Assembly (NCBI GenBank): GCA_023421075.1
Contig: JAEZUM010000006.1
Span: 1 to 64,000, forward strand
Origin: Bacillota bacterium
GTDB lineage: Bacteria > Bacillota > Clostridia > Lachnospirales > Lachnospiraceae
Length of the DNA stretch: 64,000 nt
Direction: 5' to 3'
Shown here: positions 18,073 through 26,374 of the stretch, in pieces
How positions within the stretch are numbered: position 1 is the stretch's first letter
Layout of the letters: every line of letters starts with the position of its first letter
Position numbers and translations under genes: made by a program
The notes under the pieces: generated by a model
The model's input: the letters and a program-made list of their open reading frames with translations, nothing else
Told to the model about the DNA's origin: nothing
Databases searched by the model: none

Positions 18073-18789
18073 GTGGATACGCTTGAGCTGATTAAACGAT
18101 CAAAGGATGGAGATAGAGAGGCCAGAGATCGCGTAGTAACAGAGAATGTGGGTTTGGTATGGAGTATTGTAAGACGTTTTGCGAATCGAGGACATGAGAT
18201 GGAGGATTTATTCCAGATTGGGAGCATCGGTTTGATTAAAGCAATTGATAAGTTTGATTCCTCCTATGAGGTTAAATTCTCAACCTATGCTGTGCCCATG
18301 ATAACAGGTGAAATTAAGCGTTTTCTGCGCGATGACGGAATGATAAAGGTAAGCAGATCACTGAAGGAGACAGCTACTAAAATAAGAGTTGTCCGTGAAA
18401 AATTCGGTAATATGTATGGTAGAGAACCAACTCTTGAGGAGATTGAGGCAGAGCTTGATATTGACAAGGAAGAAATAATTATGGCACTGGAAACCGGTGC
18501 TGAGGTAGAATCACTTTATAAGACGATATACCAAGGGGATGGCAGTCCCATCTTTTTAATCGATAAGCTTGCAGAAACAAAGGATGAAAGTGAAAATTTA
18601 GTGGATAGGCTTGCTTTGAAGGAAATTATCGCTTCTTTGGATGAGAAGGAGCAGGAAATCATCAGGCTTAGATACTTTAAGGATAGAACACAGACAGATA
18701 TTGCGAAGGAACTTGGAATCTCACAGGTACAGGTATCCAGAATGGAGAAAAGAATTTTAAAAATAATGCGGGAAAAACTCGGCGCATGA
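18073..18789 (+). CDS. sigF: RNA polymerase sigma-F factor, forespore
   Basis: Sigma F drives early forespore transcription. Region 2 (NVGLVWSIVRRFANRGHEMEDL, split across the start of the core, then FQIGSIGLIKAIDKFD), the FSTYAVPMITGEIKRFLRDDG segment, and the region 4 helix-turn-helix (TQTDIAKELGISQVQVSRME) match sigma F/G closely. Linkage to spoIIAA-spoIIAB makes it sigma F. I chose GTG at 18073, behind GGGAGAGAGG, giving 239 residues. A TTG at 18022 would add 17 residues and bring it to 255 but has a weaker ribosome binding site. Confidence 0.93.
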   Translation: MDTLELIKRSKDGDREARDRVVTENVGLVWSIVRRFANRGHEMEDLFQIGSIGLIKAIDKFDSSYEVKFSTYAVPMITGEIKRFLRDDGMIKVSRSLKETATKIRVVREKFGNMYGREPTLEEIEAELDIDKEEIIMALETGAEVESLYKTIYQGDGSPIFLIDKLAETKDESENLVDRLALKEIIASLDEKEQEIIRLRYFKDRTQTDIAKELGISQVQVSRMEKRILKIMREKLGA

Positions 18790-18862
18790 CTGCTATATCT
18801 TTCCAGTATAGTTAAAAATTTATCTCATATACTATAAACAGTGAAAATTTGTTGGTTTCAAT

Positions 18863-18897
18863 AAAAAAGCATCAGTTTTAATTACTGATGCTTTTTT
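18863..18897 (+). terminator. Terminator of the spoIIA operon
   Basis: AAAAAAGCATCAGT pairs perfectly with ACTGATGCTTTTTT around a seven-base loop. It is a strong intrinsic terminator 74 bases after sigF. Confidence 0.92.
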
Positions 18898-18971
18898 ATG
18901 TCCGTGTGTTCAACGAAGTTTGACACACTTGCCACAATAACATGAGTGAAAGATGGAGTGTGAGGGTAGAT

Positions 18972-19124
18972 ATGACATCCAGGCGGAAAATAATGTGGGT
19001 TGCAGCTTTTATTCTGATCATGGCGGTTGCAATTGTTTTGTGCGTAGAGTTGTTTGGAACTGCGCGGGATACTCAATATGACGGGACCTTAGTCAGAGTT
19101 GGGATAGAACACTTATTCAGTTGA
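18972..19124 (+). CDS. Small single-pass membrane protein between spoIIA and spoVA
   Basis: The frame encodes about 50 residues (60 if started at ATG 18942): a basic N-terminus (TSRRK), one hydrophobic segment (VAAFILIMAVAIVLCVELF) and a short polar tail. The start at 18972 has a weak GAGGGT site; 18942 has none. The position between sigF and spoVAC, with only 58 bases before spoVAC, suggests sporulation-linked expression. I do not recognise a family, and a chance frame cannot be excluded. Confidence 0.5.
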   Translation: MTSRRKIMWVAAFILIMAVAIVLCVELFGTARDTQYDGTLVRVGIEHLFS

Positions 19125-19182
19125 ATTCCGTTTCTTAATCCATAATAGTTATGCAATAAGCAGGAAGGGAGCAGATCGGTTT

Positions 19183-19686
19183 ATGGCGAATCAAAAGAAA
19201 GAAACTGCCTCGAATGTGGTAAGAGAGCAGGATACACAGAAGAGAAATCAAATGTATAATAAGTACGTTAAGCAGGAAACTCCGAAATTCAGTGTTCTTA
19301 AGAATTCGATAAAGGCTTTTATTATTGGAGGAATTATTTGCACGATAGGACAAGCTTTCATCGCTTACTATCAGTATCTTGGAGCAGAGGAAGAGATTGC
19401 TAAATCATATAACACTGTAACGCTGGTCTTTCTAGCAATCTTATTTACCGGTTTGGGGTTATATCAAAAGTTGGCTAAATTCGGCGGAGCCGGAACCCTA
19501 GTTCCGATCACTGGCTTTGCCAATTCAGTTGCAGCACCGGCGGTAGAGTATAAGAAGGAGGGACAGGTCTTTGGTGTCGGCTGTAAGATTTTTACGATTG
19601 CCGGTCCGGTTATTCTATATGGTATTTTTTCCACCTGGGTGCTAGGACTTATCTATTATATTCTGAAACAGCTCAAGATCGTTTAG
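19183..19686 (+). CDS. spoVAC: Stage V sporulation protein AC
   Basis: SpoVAC is an inner forespore membrane protein of the SpoVA channel, which loads dipicolinic acid into the spore and releases it during germination. The 167-residue protein has a polar N-terminus, then four to five hydrophobic segments, with the family motif KFGGAGTLVPITGFANSVA near residue 105. GGAAGGGAG precedes the ATG. spoVAD follows 19 bases later. In Bacillus the operon is read by sigma G; a CATAATA -10-like element at 19141-19147 is present, but a matching -35 is unclear. Confidence 0.95.
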   Translation: MANQKKETASNVVREQDTQKRNQMYNKYVKQETPKFSVLKNSIKAFIIGGIICTIGQAFIAYYQYLGAEEEIAKSYNTVTLVFLAILFTGLGLYQKLAKFGGAGTLVPITGFANSVAAPAVEYKKEGQVFGVGCKIFTIAGPVILYGIFSTWVLGLIYYILKQLKIV

Positions 19687-19705
19687 ATAATAAGTGGAGG
19701 TATAT

Positions 19706-20758
19706 ATGTCACAGCAAAACAATAGTGCAAGTAAAATGGTTGGAAAACAAAGCATTCTCTTTCATAATCCTCCCTGTATTCTCTCCGCTGCTTCCATAGC
19801 GGGTAAAAAAGAAGGTGAAGGACCGTTAGGTTCCCATTTTGATATGATAGAGGAAGACCCGCTTGCCGGCAAAAAAACTTGGGAGGATGCAGAAAGCGAG
19901 TTAATGAAAAGGGCTGCAGAGAAAGCTCTTGAGAAAGCGGGCTTAGCAAGTAAGGATATCAGGTATCTGGTCGGAGGTGACCTGTTAGGTCAATTGATTG
20001 CAACATCCTTTGGAATTCATGAACTGGAGATACCGATGTTAGGAATCTACGGTGCATGCTCGACGATGGGAGAAGCCATGACAATTGGTTCGATCCTCGT
20101 GGAGGGAGGCTTTGCGGATCGCGTCATCGCAATTACCTCAAGTCATTTTGCCGGGGCTGAGAAGCAATTTCGTTTTCCGCTTGATTATGGCAATCAGAGA
20201 CCCTATTCCGCCTCCTGGACAGTAACCGGAAGCGGTGCCGTAATTATTGGTGACCCTAGTTTAGCACCAAAGGACGGGAAGGCGCAGGTGACAATCAAAG
20301 GGGTTACCATTGGAAAGATTGTGGATTATGGATTAAAGGATTCCATGAATATGGGGGCGGCTATGGCTCCGGCGGCTTATGAGACAATCAAGCAGAATCT
20401 AGAGGATCTGGGAGTAGAGCCAAACTATTATGATAAAATAATCACCGGTGATTTGGGTTATGTGGGAAAAAATATTCTGATCGATCTACTGAAAGAAAAG
20501 AATTATGATATATCGGGCAATCATATGGATTGCGGTATAGAGATTTTTGATAAAGATAATCAAGACACACATGCAGGTGGCAGTGGTTGTGGCTGTTCCG
20601 CGGTTACCTTAGCAGGTTATATATTAAAGCAGTTACGGGAAGGTAACTGGAAGAGGGTACTGTTTATTCCTACCGGAGCACTATTGTCTCAGGTGAGTTT
20701 TAATGAAGGCAATTCAGTACCTGGTATTGCACATGCTGTAATGATTGAAAGGAGCTAG
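19706..20758 (+). CDS. spoVAD: Stage V sporulation protein AD
   Basis: SpoVAD is the soluble, thiolase-fold subunit that binds dipicolinic acid in the SpoVA complex. The 350-residue sequence shows the thiolase-like layout (GACSTMGEAM around the usual cysteine position, HAGGSGCGCSAVTLAGYIL near the C-terminus). The ATG at 19706 lies six bases after GGAGG; an in-frame GTG at 19694 overlaps that site and is not used. spoVAE starts two bases after its stop. Confidence 0.96.
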   Translation: MSQQNNSASKMVGKQSILFHNPPCILSAASIAGKKEGEGPLGSHFDMIEEDPLAGKKTWEDAESELMKRAAEKALEKAGLASKDIRYLVGGDLLGQLIATSFGIHELEIPMLGIYGACSTMGEAMTIGSILVEGGFADRVIAITSSHFAGAEKQFRFPLDYGNQRPYSASWTVTGSGAVIIGDPSLAPKDGKAQVTIKGVTIGKIVDYGLKDSMNMGAAMAPAAYETIKQNLEDLGVEPNYYDKIITGDLGYVGKNILIDLLKEKNYDISGNHMDCGIEIFDKDNQDTHAGGSGCGCSAVTLAGYILKQLREGNWKRVLFIPTGALLSQVSFNEGNSVPGIAHAVMIERS

Positions 20759-20760
20759 CC

Positions 20761-21117
20761 ATGGAATATGTAAAAGCGTTCTTGGTAGGAGGAGCAATCT
20801 GTGCGGTGGTACAGGTTCTTCTGGATAAAACAAAACTTCTTCCCGGAAGGGTAATGGTTATTCTGGTATGCCTCGGTGCGATACTGGGAGCAGTTGGTAT
20901 CTATGAACCCTTTGCCAAATGGGCCGGAGCCGGTGCCGGTGTACCTCTGACCGGATTCGGTAACATTTTGTTCAAGGGAGTAAAGGAATCGGTTGATAAG
21001 GAGGGCTTTATCGGAATATTTAAGGGAGGCTTTACATCCTCGGCGGTTGGTATTTCCTCCGCTTTGATCTTTGCCTACATTGCTTCCTGGTTCTTCGGAC
21101 CGAAGATGAAATCATAA
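20761..21117 (+). CDS. spoVAE: Stage V sporulation protein AE (SpoVAEb)
   Basis: This 118-residue membrane protein of the SpoVA channel has four hydrophobic segments and the conserved AGAGAGVPLTGFGN motif, shared with SpoVAC. AAAGGAG, inside the 3' end of spoVAD, serves as its ribosome binding site, so translation is coupled. It ends the spoVAC-AD-AE operon before a strong terminator. Confidence 0.95.
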   Translation: MEYVKAFLVGGAICAVVQVLLDKTKLLPGRVMVILVCLGAILGAVGIYEPFAKWAGAGAGVPLTGFGNILFKGVKESVDKEGFIGIFKGGFTSSAVGISSALIFAYIASWFFGPKMKS

Positions 21118-21152
21118 GTATCAAAGGCTGTATCATAAAATAAATAAAGAAT

Positions 21153-21205
21153 GAAAGAATAACAGCATCCCTCACAAACAGATTGAGGGATGCTGTTATT
21201 CTTTC
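21153..21205. terminator. 22-bp perfect hairpin, bidirectional terminator
   Basis: The left arm at 21153-21174 (GAAAGAATAACAGCATCCCT plus CA) matches the right arm at 21184-21205 perfectly around nine loop bases. It separates the convergent spoVA operon and PBP gene. The core AACAGCATCCCTCA also occurs in the long inverted repeat at 8629-8853, which suggests a shared mobile or duplicated hairpin unit. Confidence 0.8.
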
Positions 21206-21235
21206 GTATTATTCGCTTTAAATTAACTCACTTAA

Positions 21236-23965
21236 TTATGGCAATACCATTTGATTCGGCAATCCTTGTGTACCGTCAATCGGAGTATCTTCATAGATCT
21301 CATCCTCATATTCGTCTTCAAAGAACTCATCATCCTCGAAGATGTCCTCCGGGATAGTCGGTTCTTCCACATTGGAGGATCCCGGTTTATGAATGAGGCA
21401 GGGTGCTGTCGGATAAAGAAAAGGAGTATCCGCAGTAACAGCCGTTTCAGTCTTATTCAGATAAACCGCTTCTTCCACAGTGGGGCAGTTTTCGGTTGCT
21501 AAAGCATGGGATTCGGTACAAACCGTTGCCTTCACATGAATGTCACACTTTTCGGTAGGCTGAGTCCCCTTTGCAAAATACTCAACCCTCGTTGTATCAC
21601 CACCCAGATAGTGATCACATACTCCTTCTACTGCCAGCTTACCGGACTTGGTACATATTCTTGCAGTAACGACGGATTCGGGAATCTTAAAGGATTTTGT
21701 TTCAAGGTTCTTCTGGATGTGGATCTGCTCCATGATCTGCTTCCAGATCTTACGCTGATAGGTCTTTTCTGACTGGCTGCGGTTATTATCAAAACCGGAC
21801 CAAACAGTTGCAGTATAGTAAGGAGAGAAGCCGGAGAACCATAAATCATTGTAATCTGAGGTTGATCCTGTCTTACCGGCAATTGGCATATCAATGGCAG
21901 TTAATCTTAGGTTCTTGCCGGTACCGATCTTTACAACATCCTCCATAGCACTGGTTAACAGGAATGCAGTGGATTCCTTCATTACCTGATCGCGAGAAGG
22001 AGTCTTAGATAATAGCACCTTTCCGTTATGATCGAGTATTTTGGTATAGAATATTGGTTCCGTATATACACCACTATTGGCGATAGCAGCATATGCTGCT
22101 GTTAATTCAAGATTGCTGACACCGTCCGTCAGACCACCGAGAGCCATCGGATAATTAATATCAGATACGACACGACCATCACTCTCTTTACGGGAATCAA
22201 CCAGGGAGGTAAAGCCTAATTTCAGAAGATAATCATAACCTATCTCCGGCGTCACCTCTTCAAAAGTCTTAACGGTAACAATATTCATAGAATTATAGAT
22301 GCCTTTTCGTAAAGTACTTAATCCTTCATATTTCTTGGTTGAAGTCCAATTGTTCACTTCCTTCTTAGTACCGGGATAGTAGTACGGACCTGCATCATCC
22401 TGAACGTCCGCCAGAGTTAACCCTTTCATATCGAAGGCAGGAAGGTAGGTAGACAGTACCTTAAAGGTAGAACCGGGTTGCCTTACCGTATTTGTTGCAC
22501 GGTTTAAGGTACGGTTACCGGTCTTCTCACCACGTCCACCTTCAATCGCAACGATTTCACCGGAATATTGATCCATCACGACAAAGGAGGTCTGAGGCTG
22601 TAAGGTCATGGTAACCTTTTCTCCAAGAATGGTATCACCTTTCTGAACCTTTGCTTCACGGAAGGCATCAATCTTGGCCTGCATATCTTCTTTATCGGTA
22701 AAAAGCAAGGAGAACTTACTTCCATTATCGTTGACATATAAGCCGTCCGGATCTGCAAAGTCCTTATAATACTCTAATAAATCATTACCATGATAATGGA
22801 TGGTAGTTTTCTCGGCATCATTCTTCTGAATAGATAATGCGTAGGTAAGCTCCCAGAAGGAGGTTCCTATCTCGGGGAAATTTGCTTCGTCTGCGAATAC
22901 ATCATCACAAATGCCCTGTATCGTAGAATCCTGCGTGGTATAAATACTTAATCCGCCGCTATAAAGGAGGGTAGAAGCCTGTGTCTGGGTATATCCCAGC
23001 TCGGATTGCAGATCGTCCATAACCTGCTCAATTAATTCATCTACGAAGTAACTATAATAGGAAGTAGTGTCAAGTTCCTCATTTACAGATTGAATTCTGG
23101 AATATACTTCATCTGCCTTGGCGATATCATACTCTGCTTGATCACAATAGCCCTGATCCAGCATCTCGTCTAAGATCTCATTACGACGGGTTTCATTGTT
23201 CTCAGGATAGGTGATCGGATTACGATAGACCGGTAACTGAGCAATGGCTGCAATAACAGCGGCTTCGGATAAGGTTAAATCCTTGGCATCTTTATTAAAA
23301 TAACGTTTGGAGGCTGTCTGGATACCATAAGTACCGGAGCCAAGATTAATGGTATTAAGATAGTATTCAAGAATCATTTCTTTATCTAGCCGGTTTTCCA
23401 GCTGAACGGCCAGAAACTGTTCTTGAATCTTACGTTCCAGCTTCTCGATAAAGGTGGTTTCACGGCCGCCGTCGAATACCTGGTTCTTAATCAGCTGTTG
23501 CGTGATGGTACTTCCACCCTCTGAAAAATCACCGCTCTTGAGTCCGAGTACACCGGCACGTAAAATACCACGTACATCAATACCGTTATGCTCGTAGAAA
23601 CGCTCATCCTCGACACTGATAAATGCATATTTCACATGTTCAGGAAGATCTGCCAATGAAACATAGACACGGTTTGCCTGAGCGCCGATCAGATTCTCAA
23701 TGGCATTACCTTCTCTGTCATAAATAGTGGTTGTAAAACCTGTCGGCACAACATTGATCTGTGAGATATCGGGAGCGCTGTCTACCACCCCTTTAATATA
23801 ACCGAAGCCAGCAAAGCATCCGACAATTGCAAGAAAAACAAAAGCAACAATACATAATCGAAATAATGTTATTCTTGTTTTTGATACCAGCCTTCTTGAA
23901 GTAGATTTTATATAATGTTGTTTATTTTCAATCCCTCGTTTACTGTAATCCATACTTAACTCCAT
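21236..23965 (-). CDS. Class A penicillin-binding protein, PBP1A type
   Basis: This bifunctional enzyme polymerises glycan strands and cross-links peptides at the membrane surface. One N-terminal anchor lies near residues 33-54. The GT51 glycosyltransferase domain has EDERFYEHNGIDVRG, GGSTITQQLIKN and RKIQEQFLAVQLE. The transpeptidase domain has the catalytic serine in RQPGSTFKVL, the YNSMN motif and GKTGSTSDYNDLWF. The C-terminus has a cysteine-containing extension and a very acidic tail rich in D/E. Its 909 residues suit the family. An internal ATG four codons later (23953) has a better GGAG site and may be the true start. Confidence 0.95.
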   Translation of the reverse strand: MELSMDYSKRGIENKQHYIKSTSRRLVSKTRITLFRLCIVAFVFLAIVGCFAGFGYIKGVVDSAPDISQINVVPTGFTTTIYDREGNAIENLIGAQANRVYVSLADLPEHVKYAFISVEDERFYEHNGIDVRGILRAGVLGLKSGDFSEGGSTITQQLIKNQVFDGGRETTFIEKLERKIQEQFLAVQLENRLDKEMILEYYLNTINLGSGTYGIQTASKRYFNKDAKDLTLSEAAVIAAIAQLPVYRNPITYPENNETRRNEILDEMLDQGYCDQAEYDIAKADEVYSRIQSVNEELDTTSYYSYFVDELIEQVMDDLQSELGYTQTQASTLLYSGGLSIYTTQDSTIQGICDDVFADEANFPEIGTSFWELTYALSIQKNDAEKTTIHYHGNDLLEYYKDFADPDGLYVNDNGSKFSLLFTDKEDMQAKIDAFREAKVQKGDTILGEKVTMTLQPQTSFVVMDQYSGEIVAIEGGRGEKTGNRTLNRATNTVRQPGSTFKVLSTYLPAFDMKGLTLADVQDDAGPYYYPGTKKEVNNWTSTKKYEGLSTLRKGIYNSMNIVTVKTFEEVTPEIGYDYLLKLGFTSLVDSRKESDGRVVSDINYPMALGGLTDGVSNLELTAAYAAIANSGVYTEPIFYTKILDHNGKVLLSKTPSRDQVMKESTAFLLTSAMEDVVKIGTGKNLRLTAIDMPIAGKTGSTSDYNDLWFSGFSPYYTATVWSGFDNNRSQSEKTYQRKIWKQIMEQIHIQKNLETKSFKIPESVVTARICTKSGKLAVEGVCDHYLGGDTTRVEYFAKGTQPTEKCDIHVKATVCTESHALATENCPTVEEAVYLNKTETAVTADTPFLYPTAPCLIHKPGSSNVEEPTIPEDIFEDDEFFEDEYEDEIYEDTPIDGTQGLPNQMVLP

Positions 23966-24136
23966 TCTGCCTTATGGTGATACATATAATATCACACACG
24001 GTGCAAATTAACATTCTACTGTCTGTCTAAAGTCACGTAATGAGCAAAGCTTGCCACTTTATTCACTAACCTACATTATACCAAAGATATCAGTTGAAAT
24101 AAAGCTTTAATTTCTAGGATGCCCAGAAAATCCCAT

Positions 24137-24337
24137 AAAATAGGGTAAATATGGGTAGAAAAGGTACTTTCGCCCTATTTTTTAATATATTTCCCAAAAT
24201 TATACATGAAAACGCAGAGAAAATCATGGTTTTCACTATTTGTACACACAAAACGTGGATATGTGTCGAAATATAACGAAGACGAGAAAATGGTGCGTTA
24301 AATATAACTTTGCCAATGATAATTTACTGTGTATAAT
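24137..24337 (+). promoter_or_regulatory. Promoter and hairpin upstream of the DUF6514 gene
   Basis: The 420-base gap after the PBP gene holds a candidate promoter with TTGCCA (24310-24315) and TATAAT (24332-24337) at 16-base spacing. An A/T-flanked hairpin is also present: AAAATAGGG (24137-24145) opposes CCCTATTTT (24173-24181). The hairpin could end a transcript or act as an operator. Nothing else coding is visible between 23966 and 24387. Confidence 0.55.
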
Positions 24338-24387
24338 GAAATTTGTCAGCAATTTTCTAATTTTATGAATGTGGGGGTAATGTTTTT

Positions 24388-24678
24388 ATGAAACAGGTAC
24401 AGCTACTTTATAGCAACCGGGTTATGCTGGAAGACACAAGAAGCATGCAACTGGATTACTGCCTAATGGAGAGCATCTCAGAAGAGGACCAGGGGACACC
24501 TTATTATGGGATCAAGATTTCGAAGTATCTGGGAGATACGGTAGAAATGGATGAAGTAGAGGGGGTATCTACTTCAAGAGACAGTGTTGTAACGATTCTA
24601 AAGAAATTATTTCAATTTGAAGTCACGCCGATTTCTATGGTTGAAATAGTGGACGAGCTTATAACGCAGGGATTATAG
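24388..24678 (+). CDS. DUF6514 family protein
   Basis: This 96-residue soluble protein (start MKQVQLLYSNRVMLEDT) has the short strand-helix pattern I associate with DUF6514, with YYGIKISKYLG near residue 40 and a C-terminal helix. GGGGG lies shortly before the ATG. It converges on the YigZ gene with a six-base overlap of the 3' ends. Function unknown; the family assignment is from memory. Confidence 0.65.
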   Translation: MKQVQLLYSNRVMLEDTRSMQLDYCLMESISEEDQGTPYYGIKISKYLGDTVEMDEVEGVSTSRDSVVTILKKLFQFEVTPISMVEIVDELITQGL

Positions 24679-25335
24679 GCAGGAATCGAAGAGGTGTACT
24701 TCACCATCGATTATGGTGAAGTATACCTTACCTAACTCATCAGGAATTGCTGAACCATTTGTGAGTTCAGCAATTTTTTTTGTGAATTTTTCAAATTGGC
24801 TGGGAGGCACCAACAATTCAAGGCGCACTATATCGGTATACTCCGAGGAAAGAAGAGTCAGTTGTTCCTGATTAATATAGTATAGAAGCTTACCAACCAG
24901 ATTGTAATCGGTTGTTATAATAGTCCGAATACCAAGTTCTTTGGTTATAAGCTTACATTGCTTCAGTCCTTCCAGGGTTGCGGATTGATAAGCCTTAACC
25001 AATCCTCCGGTTCCCAGCAAGGTTCCGCCGAAATATCTGGTTACTACAACAACAAGATTTGTGAGCTCATGAGCCAAAAGAACATCTAACATTGGTTTTC
25101 CGGCTGTTTTGCTTGGCTCTCCGTCATCTGAGCATCGCATAATAGACGCTTCGTTTCCGATGACATAGGCTGAACAATTATGGGAGGCATCCCAATATTT
25201 TTTCTTAAGCATTTCGATGAATTGAAGAGCTTCTTCTTCAGATTCTACGGGACAGATTGTTGCTATAAATCTGGATTTTTTCATCACAAATTCTCCTGTG
25301 CCGCCTTCATAAACGGTTTTAAAAGCTTCCTTCAT
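24673..25335 (-). CDS. YigZ/IMPACT family protein
   Basis: The 220-residue protein has the N-terminal UPF0029 domain: SRFIATICPV, HNCSAYVIG near residue 55, SDDGEPSKTAGKPML, and VVVTRYFGGTLLGTGGLVKAY. A C-terminal DUF1949-type domain follows. Eukaryotic IMPACT modulates GCN2; the bacterial proteins have a ribosome-fold-like domain and no firmly established role. The length matches the family. Confidence 0.92.
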   Translation of the reverse strand: MKEAFKTVYEGGTGEFVMKKSRFIATICPVESEEEALQFIEMLKKKYWDASHNCSAYVIGNEASIMRCSDDGEPSKTAGKPMLDVLLAHELTNLVVVVTRYFGGTLLGTGGLVKAYQSATLEGLKQCKLITKELGIRTIITTDYNLVGKLLYYINQEQLTLLSSEYTDIVRLELLVPPSQFEKFTKKIAELTNGSAIPDELGKVYFTIIDGEVHLFDSCL

Positions 25336-25450
25336 ATGATCGAAATCCTTTCTATGAATGTGTTGTTGCCATTTTTGTGTACCTTATGGTATCATGATAT
25401 CGTGTGATTATACATACTTTTATCAAGGTAGATTATCCTCGGAGGTCCGA

Positions 25451-25933
25451 ATGAAACTAAAATATATTTCCTGGTTGCCCGCTCTCATCATCATGATCGT
25501 TATCTTCTGCTTTTCTGCGAAACCCGCTGAAGATTCGGGAGAGAGCAGCTTGTTGATCTCACGACAGCTTCTGAGTGTATATGAAGATATTACGAATGTA
25601 TCCTATCAAGGATTAGAGGAGCTTCAGGTTCTGGAGCTGCTTGACCATATTGTACGAAAGACAGCTCATTTTATTGAATATATGGTCTTAGCTGCAGCGT
25701 GGTTTCTTCATTTTACCATATGGAAGACAGAGCTTAAGCGCAGAGTAGGCTTTTCGATTCTAATCGCTTCTGCTTATGCGGCAACGGATGAATATCATCA
25801 GACCTTTGTCGCAGGACGAAGCGGACAGATCAGCGATGTAGTGTTGGACAGCTGTGGGGCGCTTGCCGGAGCATTTATCTTATTATTGATAGTAATTATA
25901 ATTAGGAAGTGTCAACACAAACGCAAAATATGA
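25451..25933 (+). CDS. VanZ family membrane protein
   Basis: This 160-residue protein carries the VanZ features: a CFSAKPAEDSGESS segment after the first membrane helix, then VRKTAHFIEYMVLAA and YAATDEYHQTFVAGRSGQISDVVLDSCGA, with about four helices. The ATG at 25451 follows GGAGGTCCGA; an upstream in-frame ATG at 25358 has no such site. VanZ proteins affect teicoplanin sensitivity in some bacteria, but most members have no known function. Its stop is adjacent to the end of the convergent DUF4250 gene. Confidence 0.88.
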   Translation: MKLKYISWLPALIIMIVIFCFSAKPAEDSGESSLLISRQLLSVYEDITNVSYQGLEELQVLELLDHIVRKTAHFIEYMVLAAAWFLHFTIWKTELKRRVGFSILIASAYAATDEYHQTFVAGRSGQISDVVLDSCGALAGAFILLLIVIIIRKCQHKRKI

Positions 25934-26119
25934 TTAAAGCATGGCAGTGAATCGATTTAATTCTCTGGCATAGCTATAATCGATTTCGGATAGTGCTTCC
26001 TGGAGCGAAAGCTGGTCAATATTTAAGCTTTTGCACAAATCCTCTAAGCTATGATATTCGTCTCTTAGCTTTGTATTGATATAACTTAACAGGATATAGG
26101 GGTCTTTCGGTATTCTCAT
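25934..26119 (-). CDS. DUF4250 family protein
   Basis: This 61-residue soluble protein starts MRIPKDPYILLSYINTKLRD, the typical DUF4250 opening, with a helical stretch to the C-terminus. The ATG at 26119 follows AAAGGAG; an upstream in-frame ATG at 26182 would add a hydrophobic stretch without a ribosome binding site and is rejected. Function unknown. Confidence 0.82.
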   Translation of the reverse strand: MRIPKDPYILLSYINTKLRDEYHSLEDLCKSLNIDQLSLQEALSEIDYSYARELNRFTAML

Positions 26120-26213
26120 TGGGGCTCCTTTAATAAATGAAATGAAAATGATAAGTAGATTATATCTTTTTATTATGCACATTCTGAACCATTTTTCAAG
26201 TTAATACCGAAAT

Positions 26214-26338
26214 AGTGTGAAAATAAAGAGCAATTTTCACACTTCCAAGTTTGTGCCTGCAAATCCTCGGCACAAACTAAAACTAAGGCAAGGTAAGTAA
26301 GATTAGTGTGAAAATAAAGATCAATTTTCACACTTCCA
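26214..26338. repeat. Two 34-bp direct repeats, each a hairpin
   Basis: AGTGTGAAAATAAAGA, one variable base and CAATTTTCACACTTCCA occur at 26214-26247 and again at 26305-26338 with a single mismatch. Each copy folds as GTGTGAAAAT against ATTTTCACAC. Between them, TTTGTGCC pairs with GGCACAAA. The tandem lies between the DUF4250 start and rarA, about 37 bases upstream of the rarA start. It may be an operator pair or a duplicated intergenic hairpin. Confidence 0.7.
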
Positions 26339-26374
26339 TATTTATGTCGGTTTTCGTAAAGGTAGGGTGATATT

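Noticed and set aside
26214..26338. CRISPR array
   Set aside because: There are only two repeats, one spacer-like interval that itself folds, and no cas genes in the window.
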